Shown piece after piece: positions 36,554 to 46,059 of a DNA stretch of 64,000 nucleotides (its first letter is position 1; the number at the start of each line of letters is the position of its first letter). A program made the translations under genes and the position numbers. Source of the stretch: Methylomicrobium sp. wino1 (lineage in GTDB: Bacteria > Pseudomonadota > Gammaproteobacteria > Methylococcales > Methylomonadaceae); assembly GCF_003932755.1 (NCBI RefSeq), contig NZ_CP024202.1, forward strand, positions 2,418,001 through 2,482,000. Direction: 5' to 3'. A model generated the notes under the pieces. That model did no database searches. It worked only from the letters and a program-made list of their open reading frames with translations, and was not told where the DNA came from.

Positions 36554-37500
36554 ATACCGAAAGACCATCATCGACCATTATGTGAAGTTTCCTTTTATGC
36601 ACAGTGTCTTAGCTTCGAATAGCTGACATCAGGAATCAATCGGATTGAGCAAGGCAGCCAGAGAAAAAGCTGGTTATAATTTTTGCAAACTTCAGGAGTG
36701 GATTTTCTGTTGATCAATTCAGAAAACAACCCTTAGTACAACAGATAGCTTTTTTCTACTTAAATTAGTTCCCAACAGGAAAACAATCATGCGGGATTTA
36801 TCCGTCATGTCGATAAAAGTGATAATTCGAAAGGGTCTGATGACATCGACTGGAATAAACGCTGATATTGCTCCCTTTTGGTGTATTTGAATGCTTGTTT
36901 CAATTCATGGAAATTATTATGCAAAGATTGCGAGCGAGATAGAGGCTTTAAAGCCAGCTTTTATCGTGGTTGCGCAAAACCGCTGCACATAAAAGGAAAC
37001 TCACATAAGGGCCGTTATGCAAAGCTTTGCATAACGGCCCTAACCAGTTTATTCACCCGGTCTTCCAAATGTCAGTTCATATCAATATTTCAGTCATTCA
37101 AAAAGTGGAGATGTAATTATCCCGACCTGTTTAGCATGGCGAAAATGAGTGTTATCCCGCTTAGAGTTCAAGCGTTTCAGGATATTTTTTGAAATTGAAC
37201 TTGCAGAAGATTCGGTTACGGCGTATTAATACCGACCTGGATAATAACTGGATGGTTCCGCGAAGCGGAGCCATCGGGTCTAATAAGGAGCGTACAGATT
37301 GATAAACCTAATACTACACTTAACGCATCGCCATCAATCGAATCAAGACAGACGCTGACGCGCTCCTTATTCGACCCGTTATAACCTCATGGAAGCATAG
37401 AGAGTGAGTTAAAAGAATGAATAAAAATCCACTAGGCTACTCTCAAAGAGAAACATCAGGCTCTACGACATTATAAAAGTACGAGTACCAATATCTAAAG
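36554..37500. other. Gene-poor stretch with two inverted repeats
   Basis: No convincing gene. It contains a 34-bp perfect palindrome at 37008-37041 (17-base arms starting AGGGCCGTTATG). A spaced inverted repeat has arms of 18 bases at 37275-37292 and 37361-37378 (one mismatch, core AATAAGGAGCG), bracketing 68 bases. The right end abuts the IS3 element. Confidence 0.6.
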
Positions 37501-37689
37501 TGGACCCCAACGTCAATACAGAAAATGGCCTAATTTAAGGTGGAACCTGCTCTTTAAAAAAATATCACTTGTTATTTTTGCGCCGCAGGCGTTTTAATCA
37601 TTCACTTTCGGTTCATGGCGGACTGTGGGCAAAGGGTGAATGAGTGTGGTTAAGCTCGTGGGAAACTGCTACGGCAGTTTTCCATCAGC

Positions 37690-38526
37690 TTATCCACACG
37701 GTCCGAAGGACATCCACGCTTTGTCCACAGGCCCGCCACGCGCCATGGCTGCTAACCGCCATGCAACTTCATGCGGTGTCGCGTAATTCAAGCCTTGATG
37801 AGGCCTCATTTCGTTGTAAAACAGAAAATACTCGGTCAGTCCGGTTTTGGCTTCGGTCATCGTTTCATAGCCTTTGACATAGATGTTTTCATACTTGACG
37901 CTCCGCCATAAGCGTTCCACAAAGACATTGTCCAAAGCTCGTCCACGGCCGTCCATGCTGATCTGTATGCCCGCGTCCAGCAAGCGTCCGGTAAATTCGC
38001 GACTGGTAAACTGGCTGCCTTGGTCGGTATTGAAAACCTCAGGTTGCCCGTGTCGTAACGCGGCTTCCAGGCAATCCAGGCAAAACCCGGTATCCATCGT
38101 ATTGGACAAAAGCCAAGCCAAGACTTTGCGGCTATACCAATCGATCACGGCCACCAGGTAGGCAAAGCCTTGCGCGAGCCGTACATAAGTAATATCGGTA
38201 CTCCAGACCTGATTCGGCCGCTCGATCGCCAAGTCGTTTAACAAATACGGATAGATCCGGTGTTCCGGGTGACTTTGGCTGGTATTGGGCTTGGGATAAA
38301 TGGCTTCCAAGCCCATCTTCGCCATCAGGCCCCGGATGCGCTTACGATTGATCCGATAGCCTAACCGTCTCAGCGCCGCCGTCATCCGCCGACTCCCGTA
38401 AAAGGGATAGTCGGTATAGAGCGCGTCGATCCGATGCATCAGGTCGATCGTGAGCGCGTCTTCCGGTGCGCTTCGGTAGTAGTAGCTACCCCGCGACACG
38501 CCGGCTAATACGCACTGACGACTCAA
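37690..38526 (-). CDS. IS3-family transposase OrfB (integrase catalytic domain)
   Basis: 278 residues as a stand-alone frame. The HTH_21-type segment (HRIDALYTDYPFYGSRRMTA) is followed by the rve integrase core with D in VWSTDITYVRL, D in VFNTDQGSQFTS and E in VFVERLWRSVKYE. Expected to be made as an OrfAB fusion by -1 frameshifting on the run of eight A (complement of 38587-38594) near the end of OrfA. Intact. Confidence 0.93.
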   Translation of the reverse strand: MSRQCVLAGVSRGSYYYRSAPEDALTIDLMHRIDALYTDYPFYGSRRMTAALRRLGYRINRKRIRGLMAKMGLEAIYPKPNTSQSHPEHRIYPYLLNDLAIERPNQVWSTDITYVRLAQGFAYLVAVIDWYSRKVLAWLLSNTMDTGFCLDCLEAALRHGQPEVFNTDQGSQFTSREFTGRLLDAGIQISMDGRGRALDNVFVERLWRSVKYENIYVKGYETMTEAKTGLTEYFLFYNEMRPHQGLNYATPHEVAWRLAAMARGGPVDKAWMSFGPCG

Positions 38527-38567
38527 CGAGAGCTCCGGGGCCGGTTCCAGCCACTGGCGCCGTTCGC

Positions 38568-38852
38568 TTACAGGGACAGCCCGGACTTTTTTTTGAGCCA
38601 GTCCAACTCGACTTTCAACCGCCCGATTTGGCTATACAGCGCTTCCTGGTCGGCTTCATGTTGCTGGTTCTTTCGGCCTCGTTTGACGGAAAAACACTCG
38701 ACCAGCCCGGCTTGCGCTTCCTTTTTCCAGTTCGAAACCTGATTCGGATGCACCTGGTGCGCGCCGGCGATCTCATTGATGGTCTTATCGCCCTTTAAGG
38801 CTTCTAGCGCCACTTTGGCTTTAAATTCGGCGCTGTGCTTCTTTCTCTGCAT
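38568..38852 (-). CDS. IS3-family transposase OrfA (HTH_Tnp_1)
   Basis: 94 residues. The helix-turn-helix reads SAEFKAKVALEALKGDKTIN and AGAHQVHPNQVSNWKKEAQ, followed by a leucine-zipper-like IGRLKVELDWLKKK. The run of A encoding KK is the likely frameshift site into OrfB. Confidence 0.92.
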   Translation of the reverse strand: MQRKKHSAEFKAKVALEALKGDKTINEIAGAHQVHPNQVSNWKKEAQAGLVECFSVKRGRKNQQHEADQEALYSQIGRLKVELDWLKKKSGLSL

Positions 38853-38928
38853 GATTTTTCCTCTACACTTTCTCGGGTTTATACATGCAGGTTACCACCT
38901 TAATTAGTTGTTCAGTTTTTGGGGTCCA

Positions 38929-40061
38929 TTATATTTATACGCACCCAAAACGTTGGTAAAAATGGACTTAATCTTAATGATGTTAGGTATATTACGCATG
39001 AATTTCATAATTCATTAAAAAAATCACAATTAAAAGCTGGTGATGTGCTGATTTCTCGTGTAGTAACAGATGAAATGAGGTGTGGAATTGTTCCATCTGA
39101 ATTTGAACCTGCAAACTGCGCAAACATTATCTTGTTACGTCCGGGGCCTGACCTTGATAGTCAGTTTCTACGCTATTTAATTAACTCATCCTATGCGCAA
39201 CAGTATCTCATGGATCGTCGTGTTGGATCTGCCCAGCAAGTTGTAAATACCAAAGTACTTAAGGATTGGGTGATTCCTTTTCCAAGTCTCGAAGAACAAA
39301 AACGCATCGTCGCCATTCTCGATGAAGCCTTTGCCGGCATCGACACCGCGATAGCCAACACCGAAAAAAACCTCGCCAATGCCCGTGAGTTGTTTGAAAG
39401 CTATTTGAATTCGGTTTTTAGCCAGCGGGGTGATGGCTGGGAAGATAAAAAGTTAGAAGAAATAACCAGCAAACTTGGCGATGGCTTGCATGGAACTCCA
39501 AAATATACGCCAGATGGTGAATATCACTTTATTAATGGCAATAACTTAAATGATGGGGTGATCGAGTTTAAAGAAAGAACGAAAAAAGTTTCTTTTGAAG
39601 AATTTGAGAAATACAAAAAAGAGCTTAATGAAAGAACAGTATTGGTCTCCATTAACGGTACTTTGGGTAATGTGGCATTTTATAATAATGAGAAAGTTAT
39701 CTTAGGAAAAAGCGCTTGCTATTTTAATCTTATAAATGGCGTCGAAAAGGCGTTTGTTAAATATGTGATACAGAGCCCGTATTTTCTGAGTTATGCTCAT
39801 CGTGAAGCTACTGGTGCAACTATCAAAAACGTCTCTTTGAAATCTATGCGGAAATTTAAAGTGCCTTTACCGTCAGTGGAAAAACAAAAAGAATTAGTAG
39901 TTTTGTTAGATGGGTTGTCCGCTGAAACTAGGCGTCTCGAGTCTATTTATCAACAAAAACTCAACTCCCTCGCCGAACTCAAACAATCCCTACTCCAAAA
40001 AGCCTTCTCCGGCGAACTCACCGCAAAACCTGACACACTCATCAATGAGGCGGTGGCATGA
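38929..40061 (+). pseudogene. hsdS: Type I specificity subunit hsdS, 5'-truncated by IS3
   Basis: Second hsdS in the window. The frame enters from the IS3 end; coding similarity starts at FIRTQNVGKNGLNLNDVRYI, so about the first 30 residues of TRD1 are gone. The rest is intact: central helix PFPSLEEQKRIVAILDEAFA, TRD2 from LGDGLHGTPKYTPDG, and the C-terminal LAELKQSLLQKAFSGELTAK. A TTG inside the IS end could restart translation. No matching hsdM is in the window; the frameshifted hsdR at 43641 is probably its former partner. Confidence 0.85.
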
Positions 40062-40183
40062 TTGTTGTCGCTGTGTCTCCGAAGTATCCGATTGTCATTC
40101 CTAGAGAAATTTGCGAATCTATGGGAATTGTTCCACGGCAAAAAGTCCAGGTCATGTCTTATCAGAGGCGGATCAAAGAATAG
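40058..40183 (+). CDS. Short AbrB/SpoVT-like protein
   Basis: 41 residues starting within the hsdS stop (ATGA). MIVVAVSPKYPIVIPREICE is the AbrB-type swapped-hairpin motif of VapB/MazE antitoxins. It ends early (QVMSYQRRIKE) compared with the usual 70-80 residues; the following bases read on as acidic coding sequence in another frame (SEADQRIVRENDEKAEAPP), so a frameshift is likely. No toxin partner follows, so it is probably a leftover antitoxin. Confidence 0.55.
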   Translation: MIVVAVSPKYPIVIPREICESMGIVPRQKVQVMSYQRRIKE

Positions 40184-40192
40184 TCAGGGAAA

Positions 40193-40279
40193 ATGATGAA
40201 AAAGCAGAAGCGCCTCCAATTTCGGAAGCAGATGCTGCAATTGATTGAAGCACACAACCTCCAAATTGGAGAAGAATGA
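40193..40279 (+). CDS. Short basic ORF directly upstream of hicB
   Basis: ATG 40193 to TGA 40277, about 28 residues (MMKKQKRLQFRKQMLQLIEA). Its stop overlaps the hicB start (ATGA). It does not resemble HicA. It could be a coupling ORF, or simply the frame alternative to the acidic reading that continues from the AbrB-like gene. Confidence 0.25.
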   Translation: MMKKQKRLQFRKQMLQLIEAHNLQIGEE

Positions 40280-40352
40280 TGAAAAACTATCATATCAATA
40301 TCTTTTATAGCGAAGATGACGAGGGATATATCGCTGATATACCGGATCTTAA
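40276..40352 (+). pseudogene. hicB: HicB antitoxin, 5' part (gene split by IS)
   Basis: Encodes MMKNYHINIFYSEDDEGYIA through DIPDL, the hallmark partial RNase-H-fold start of HicB antitoxins. It is cut by the IS at 40353-42527 and continues at 42532. The restored protein is about 73 residues. No HicA toxin gene is visible on either side. Confidence 0.88.
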
Positions 40353-42527
40353 CCCACCTTTAACATTTTCTAGTAAATATCTATCATTCGCAAAAATTAT
40401 TAATTTTTTAACTAATTGATATCATTGGACGATAAAAATCGACTTCCTCGAAAATGGCTAATGTAGTGCCATAAAATGCCTCTGGTCTCTTGCGCCGCCT
40501 CGCGGTTTGCGCTAAGTTGACGGCATGTTTATTCGACGCACTCAAACCCGCTGCAGAGCCACCGGCGAACCTCATGTAACTTATCGACTGGTTCATTCCG
40601 AACGCATCGGTCACCAAGTTAAACAGGTCACACTGCTGAATCTAGGCCGGCATTTTTCGATCCAGCCCACTTTTTGGCCGGCCTTATGTCGCCGTGTCCT
40701 GGAGTTGTTATCGTTGCAAACGAGTTTATTCGATCCGGACTTACCTCAGACGGTGGCCTTGGCCGCGGAACATATCGCCGCGCGCTTGTTGGCGGAAAGC
40801 GCGCCATTGCTCGTGAGACTTTCGTTGATCCCGACCCCAGCCATGCCTGTCGTCAATGACGCCGCACAGGCGGCTTCGGAATCGGTTTCGTCGGAGCCAC
40901 CGGAGTCCCGGACTCCGGCTGAAATATATACCATTGATGCGAACTCGCTGGAATTAGCGCGGCCCCGTTCGATCGGTGTCGAGCAGGTCGGTTTGGCGGC
41001 GATGGACTTGGTCAATTTTACCTCGCTGCTGATGGGATTGGGTCTGTCCGGGCCGCTACGGGCGGCGGTTGTGGGTTCGATCATCGGGCGCATGGCAGCG
41101 CCGGCTTCTGAGGCCGCCACGCACCGTTGGCTAGGTCAGCGCAGCGGTTTGGGCGAGCTGTTGGACGTCGATTTCGAACGCATGAAGCCGATCACGTTGT
41201 ATCGGGCTTCAGACGCTTTGATGAAGCACCGGGACGTCATCGAACGCACGCTGTTCAACCGGGTGCACGATCTGTTCGGTTTCGAGACCACGGTTACCTT
41301 ATACGACTTGACCAATACGTATTTCGAAGGCACGGCGGCCGCCAATCCGAAAGCGCAACGGGGCCGCTCCAAAGAAAAGCGCCGCGACTGTCCACTGGTC
41401 ACGCTGGGCTTGGTGCTCGACGGCAGCGGTTTTGTCCGCCGTTCCCAGACCTTCGACGGCAATGTCTCGGAAGGCAAGACCTTGGCCGGGATGCTCAAAG
41501 ACCTCGGCGCACCGGCCGGGGCCTTGGTGATTATGGATGCCGGCATCGCCACGGAAGCCAATCTGACTTGGCTGCGCGAACAGGGTTACCGCTATCTGGT
41601 CGTCAGCCGCGAACGCACTCGGCAATTCGAAGCCGAAACCGCCATTCCGATCGAAACCGCCGCCGGCTCCGCCGTCCACATCCAGCGCGTCGACGACAGC
41701 GAACACCAAGACGTGCGCTTGTATTGCTACTCCGAACAGCGCGAACAAAAAGAGCGCGGCATCAATCAACGCCTGTGCGAGCGCTTCGAAGCCGGATTAC
41801 AAAAAATCGCCGACGGCCTCCACAAGCCTCGCGCCGAAAAGCGCCTCGACAAACTGCAACAGCGCATCGGTCGGCTCCAAGAAAAATACCAAGGTATCGG
41901 CCAGCATTACACGATCGAACTGACCCCGGATGAGACCGGCGAAAAAGTCATCGGCCTGACCTGGTCGAAACAGCCCAAAGCCGGCAGCCGCCTGAGCCAT
42001 CCCGGCGTCTATTGCCTCCGCAGTAACGAAACGCAATGGGATGCTGAAAAACTGTGGCGCACCTATATCATGCTCACCGACCTGGAAGCGGTGTTTCGTA
42101 GCCTTAAATCCGAACTCGGGCTTCGTCCGGTCTACCATCACAAAGAAGTCCGCGTCGACGGCCATTTGTTCATCACCGTCCTGGCCTATCAGTTCGTGCA
42201 AATCATCCGCCGGCAACTGAAAGAACACGGCATTCACGACCGCTGGTCCACACTGCGCGACATCTTGTCCGTTCAGCAGCGCGTCACCGCCTCCTTCCGG
42301 CGCGCCGACGGCGGTATTCTGCACATCCGCAAAAGCACACAACCGGAAGCGGAATTAGCACGGATTTACCACACATTGGGCCTTGACCCGCTTCCTGGAG
42401 GTGTACAAAAAACTCTACTATAGATCGAATTACGCTTAAAAAACGCCTATGTAGTGCCTTACGGTCATTTATGATCCAATAAAATATTGATTCATAAAGA
42501 GTTTTAAAGTTAGGTGTCAAACATGGG
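40353..42527 (+). mobile_element. IS1634-family insertion sequence, copy 2 (2175 bp)
   Basis: Same element as 32962-35136, in the same orientation. Flanked by the 4-base target duplication TTAA (40349-40352 and 42528-42531). The different duplications at the two copies show independent insertions, both at a YTAA site. Confidence 0.92.
40525..42423 (+). CDS. IS1634-family DDE transposase, copy 2
   Basis: 632 residues, identical to the protein at 33134 except D for E in HQDVRLY. Catalytic D-D-E segments are intact. Near identity of both copies indicates recent transposition. Confidence 0.95.
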   Translation: MFIRRTQTRCRATGEPHVTYRLVHSERIGHQVKQVTLLNLGRHFSIQPTFWPALCRRVLELLSLQTSLFDPDLPQTVALAAEHIAARLLAESAPLLVRLSLIPTPAMPVVNDAAQAASESVSSEPPESRTPAEIYTIDANSLELARPRSIGVEQVGLAAMDLVNFTSLLMGLGLSGPLRAAVVGSIIGRMAAPASEAATHRWLGQRSGLGELLDVDFERMKPITLYRASDALMKHRDVIERTLFNRVHDLFGFETTVTLYDLTNTYFEGTAAANPKAQRGRSKEKRRDCPLVTLGLVLDGSGFVRRSQTFDGNVSEGKTLAGMLKDLGAPAGALVIMDAGIATEANLTWLREQGYRYLVVSRERTRQFEAETAIPIETAAGSAVHIQRVDDSEHQDVRLYCYSEQREQKERGINQRLCERFEAGLQKIADGLHKPRAEKRLDKLQQRIGRLQEKYQGIGQHYTIELTPDETGEKVIGLTWSKQPKAGSRLSHPGVYCLRSNETQWDAEKLWRTYIMLTDLEAVFRSLKSELGLRPVYHHKEVRVDGHLFITVLAYQFVQIIRRQLKEHGIHDRWSTLRDILSVQQRVTASFRRADGGILHIRKSTQPEAELARIYHTLGLDPLPGGVQKTLL

Positions 42528-42531
42528 TTAA

Positions 42532-42676
42532 GGCGTGCTCAGCTTTTGCTGAAACACCGGCTCAAGCCTTGGCAGAAGTGTTGGTAGCCAAAGAGAATTG
42601 GTTAGCCGCTGCAAAAGCAAACGGAAAGCAAATTCCTTCTCCAAAATATCGTCCCGTTATTTATGAGATTATATAG
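42532..42676 (+). pseudogene. hicB: HicB antitoxin, 3' part
   Basis: Continues the split hicB: KACSAFAETPAQALAEVLVA, then ENWLAAAKANGKQIPSPKYR and PVIYEII, ending at TAG 42674. Joining base 40352 to 42532 restores the frame exactly at codon AAG. Confidence 0.88.
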
Positions 42677-42972
42677 AAATGTCGATCAAGTCGCTGTACC
42701 TGACCGGCTCATTGCTGAGTTCCGCAGTTGTTGCAACAACTGCCGCAAATGACACTGCTAGTAAATGCTTGTGAAGTTTCGCTTGTCATCAAAAAAACAC
42801 TTGATGCCGGTTTGATTAAAATTGCCGATCCCGATCACCCTCGCGCCGGATAGGCCAAAGCGGGGTGAGTCCGGTGCCGGTTAACCCAAACGTTATGTCC
42901 TCATTGCCTAGCAGTCTCAGCGCTGACTTGTGATAAAATCATGCAATATATTTTCTGTCTGAGGTAAATACT
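42677..42972. other. Intergenic with eroded coding traces
   Basis: Short frames such as VNACEVSLVIKKTLDAGLI and KIADPDHPRAG look like a gene remnant, but I cannot name it. A 16-base palindrome AGTTGTTGCAACAACT lies at about 42727-42742. The last 25 bases hold the ribosome-binding site for the next gene. Confidence 0.35.
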
Positions 42973-43173
42973 TTGGAAATACAGTCACTTACAATATCTG
43001 AGCGAATTATTCTAGCCGAAGCTTTGTGGGACAGCGTAATCGCGGAAGATGCGAAAATTGAACTCACTGAGTCCCAGAAGGAGGAGCTAGACCGGCGATT
43101 GAAAACGTTCGAAATCGACCAAGATATAGGTTCTCCGTGGTCAAGTGTGAAAGCGCGAATACTTTCAAAGTAA
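42973..43173 (+). CDS. Addiction-module antitoxin (PF09720-type)
   Basis: 66 residues. ISERIILAEALWDSVIAED, then LTESQKEELDRRLKTFE and GSPWSSVKARI, matches the short unstable antitoxin family that pairs with ParE/RelE toxins. The start is TTG at 42973, with GAGG about ten bases upstream. Its stop is immediately followed by the toxin ATG. Confidence 0.88.
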   Translation: MEIQSLTISERIILAEALWDSVIAEDAKIELTESQKEELDRRLKTFEIDQDIGSPWSSVKARILSK

Positions 43174-43470
43174 ATGAATTACGCGCTTACACTTCGGAAA
43201 GAAGCCGAATTTGATATTGGCGAGCATTTCCGTTTCTATGAAGAGAAGAGAGAGGGTCTTGGCTACGATTTTCTCCTATGTGTTGAAGAGGCTTTAGATA
43301 AGGTTCAAAGAAACCCACTTATTTACCGTAAAGTTCACAAAGAATTAAGACGGATTCCAATACGCAGGTTCCCTTATCGTGCTTTCTACTTCGTTCAAGG
43401 TAAAAGAATAATTATCACGGCGGTTTTTCATGTGCGTAAAGATCCTACATCTTGGTCCAGCCGCACATAA
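43174..43470 (+). CDS. RelE/ParE-type toxin
   Basis: 98 residues, beginning MNYALTLRKEAEFDIGEHFR. The RelE/ParE fold is recognised from ALDKVQRNPLIYRKVHKELR, RRIPIRRFPYRAFYFV and TAVFHVRKDP. Adjacent to and co-directional with the antitoxin. It appears intact. Toxin target (gyrase or ribosome) not decidable from sequence. Confidence 0.88.
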   Translation: MNYALTLRKEAEFDIGEHFRFYEEKREGLGYDFLLCVEEALDKVQRNPLIYRKVHKELRRIPIRRFPYRAFYFVQGKRIIITAVFHVRKDPTSWSSRT

Positions 43471-43640
43471 ACAAGCCATTAAATACACACCGTCCGCTTG
43501 CAGGTCGCTCGTTCCTCGCGCCGTTTATGGCAAGCGTTGGGCGGTCTGTCCTTCTCATGACGAGAAAGCGGAACTTCGTCATTTGATATCGTATAGGATA
43601 CGGTCTTGACTGAGTTTTGATTGCGATAGGAAAACACCTG

Positions 43641-46033
43641 ATGAACAAAGTTGGCCTTAATGAAGCAGAGACGCGTTCCGAACTGATCGACCCCGCGTTA
43701 AAAGCCGCCGGTTGGGCGTGGTGGAAGGCAGCCGGGTGCGGCGTGAGGTGATTACCCTGGGTCGTTTGCAAGGTGCGGGTAAGCGCGGCAAGCAGGACAT
43801 TGCCGATTATGTGCTGTTCTACAAAGGCCAGAAGCTCGGCGTTATCGAGGCGAAAAAGCAAAGCCTGGCCGATACCGAAGGCGTGGCACAGGCCAAACGC
43901 TACGCCGAGCGCCTGCAAACCCGTTTTACCTATTCCACCAATGGCGTCGGCATTTATCAGATTGACATGCACACCGGCAAGGAAGGCTATGTCGATCGCT
44001 ACCCCACGCCCGATGAGCTATGGGCGCTGACCTTCGCCAAACCGAACCCCTGGCGTGAGCGTTTCGGCGAAGTGCCGTTTGAAGACAAGGGCGGTTTCTG
44101 GCAGCCGCGTTATTACCAGCACAATGCCATCAATAACGCCCTGGAAGCCATCGCCGAAGGCGAGCAACGCATATTACTGACACTGGCCACCGGCACCGGT
44201 AAAACCGCGATTGCCTTTCAACTGGCCTGGAAACTGTTTCACAGCCGCTGGAATTTAAGCCGGGAACCCAATCGACGGCCGCGTATTCTGTTTCTGGCGG
44301 ATCGCAACATTCTGGCCGATCAGGCTTACAACAGCTTTTCCGCCTTTCCGGAAGATGCGCTGGTCCGCATTGATCCGGAAACCATTCGCAAGAAAGGCCA
44401 GGTGCCGAAAAACGGAAGCCTCTTTTTTACCATTTTCCAGACCTTTATGTCGGGCCAGGATAGCCAAGGCAATTCGCTGCCCAGTTTTGGCGAGTATCCG
44501 CCGGATTTCTTTGATTTGATTATTATCGATGAATGTCACCGGGGCGGTGCCAATGACGAGAGCAACTGGCGCGGCATTCTGGAGTATTTCTCGCCTGCCG
44601 TGCAGTTGGGTTTAACCGCCACGCCCAAACGCAAACACAATGCCGATACCTATGCCTATTTTGGCGAGCCGGTGTATGTCTATTCATTGAAACAGGGCAT
44701 TAACGACGGTTTCCTTACCCCGTTTCGGGTACAGCAGATTGCCACCACGCTGGACGATTATGTGTACACGCCGGATGACACCGTCATTGAAGGCGAAATA
44801 GAGGAAGGCAAGCGCTATACCGAAGATGACTTTAATCGGGTAATCGAGATTAAAGAGCGCGAAGCCTACTGGGTGAAACTGTTTATGGACATGATTGACC
44901 CGAACCAGAAGACGCTGGTGTTCTGCGCCACTCAGGAACATGCTCTGGCCGTGCGGGATTTGATTAACCAGTATAAAACCGGTAGCGATCCGAATTACTG
45001 CGTGCGAGTGACCGCCAATGACGGCGCCGAGGGCGAGCGTTTTCTGCGCCTGTTTCAGGATAATGAAAAGACCGTTCCCACCATTCTGACGACATCGCAG
45101 AAGCTCTCCACCGGGGTGGATGCGCGCAATATCCGCAATATTGTGCTGTTGCGCCCGGTAAACTCGATGATCGAGTTCAAGCAGATTATCGGTCGCGGCA
45201 CGCGCCTGTTTGACGGCAAGGACTATTTCACCATCTATGATTTTGTAAAGGCTTATGAGCACTTCAACGACCCGGAATGGGACGGCGAGCCGTTGGAGCC
45301 GGAAGTCTGCAAACGCTGCGGCAATATCCCCTGTACCTGCGCGGTAACACCGCCCGAGCCCTGCAAAATATGCGGACGGACCCCGTGTGAGTGCGATCAG
45401 CCGGAGCCGGAACCTTGTCCGGATTGCGGTGAATCCCCTTGTGTCTGTGAGAAGACGGTTAAAGTGAAGATCAAGCTGGCCGATGGCAAAGAACGATTGA
45501 TTCAACACATGAGTTCCACCAGCTTCTGGGGGCCGGATGGAAAACCCCTGTCAGCCGCGCAATTTGTCGAGCGCTTGTTTGGCCAACTGCCGGAATTATT
45601 CAAAAACGAAGATGAACTGCGCAAACTTTGGGGCCAGCCACAAACCCGGAAGAAACTGCTTGAAGGGCTGCAAGAACGTGGCTACGGTATGGAGCAGTTG
45701 CGGGAAATCGGCAACATGATCCATGCCGAGAAGAGCGATCTCTATGATGTGCTTGCCTATATTGCGTTTAATCAGCCACCGCTCAGCCGCGCCGAGCGTG
45801 TCGAATCACACCGCGCGACTATTTTTAGCCATTACAAGGATTATCCGCAACAGGAATTTCTTCAGTTTGTGCTCGGCCACTATGTTGAACGCGGTGTCGG
45901 TGAATTGGATCTGGAAAAACTGCCGCAGCTGATCGAACTGAAATACCACAGCCTCCACGATGCCGTTAACGAACTGGGCGAGGTAAAGCACATTCGAGAG
46001 GTGTTTGTGGGGTTTCAGCAGGATTTATACTGA
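43641..46033 (+). pseudogene. hsdR: Type I restriction R subunit (EcoEI-like) with one-base frameshift near the start
   Basis: ATG 43641 gives MNKVGLNEAETRSELIDPAL and KAAGW. One G appears missing at 43712-43716 (GGTTGGGCG where GGTTGGGGCG would continue VVEGSRVRREVITLGRLQ). After the shift 773 residues are open. They hold nuclease segment DIADYVLFYKGQKLGVIEAKK, helicase Walker A ATGTGKTA, DECHRGG, LTATPKR and IIGRGTRLFDG, then an EcoEI_R_C-type C-terminus. Between them stand three cysteine units of form CxxCGxxPCxC (about residues 537-590). Without the shift it is a normal ~797-residue HsdR. A TTG restart at 43712 would still keep the nuclease. Confidence 0.85.
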
Positions 46034-46059
46034 AGGCGATGTTTGCTCGGCCAGGTTGG

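Larger units (their letters stand above)
37501..38928 (-). mobile_element. IS3-family insertion sequence (1428 bp)
   Basis: Terminal inverted repeats TGGACCCCAA (37501-37510) and TTGGGGTCCA (38919-38928). It encodes OrfA and OrfB on the minus strand with an A-rich slippage site. The flanks AAG and TTA do not form a target duplication, so a deletion or recombination occurred at one side after insertion. The right flank is the truncated hsdS. Confidence 0.9.

Noticed and set aside
36878-37192. 104-residue frame on the + strand
   Set aside because: It runs through the 34-bp palindrome, has no ribosome-binding site and unprotein-like composition; treated as intergenic.
32962-42527. Composite transposon formed by the two directly repeated IS1634-family copies
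   Set aside because: Each copy has its own 4-base duplication (CTAA and TTAA) and each splits a different gene that is restored by single excision, so they inserted independently.
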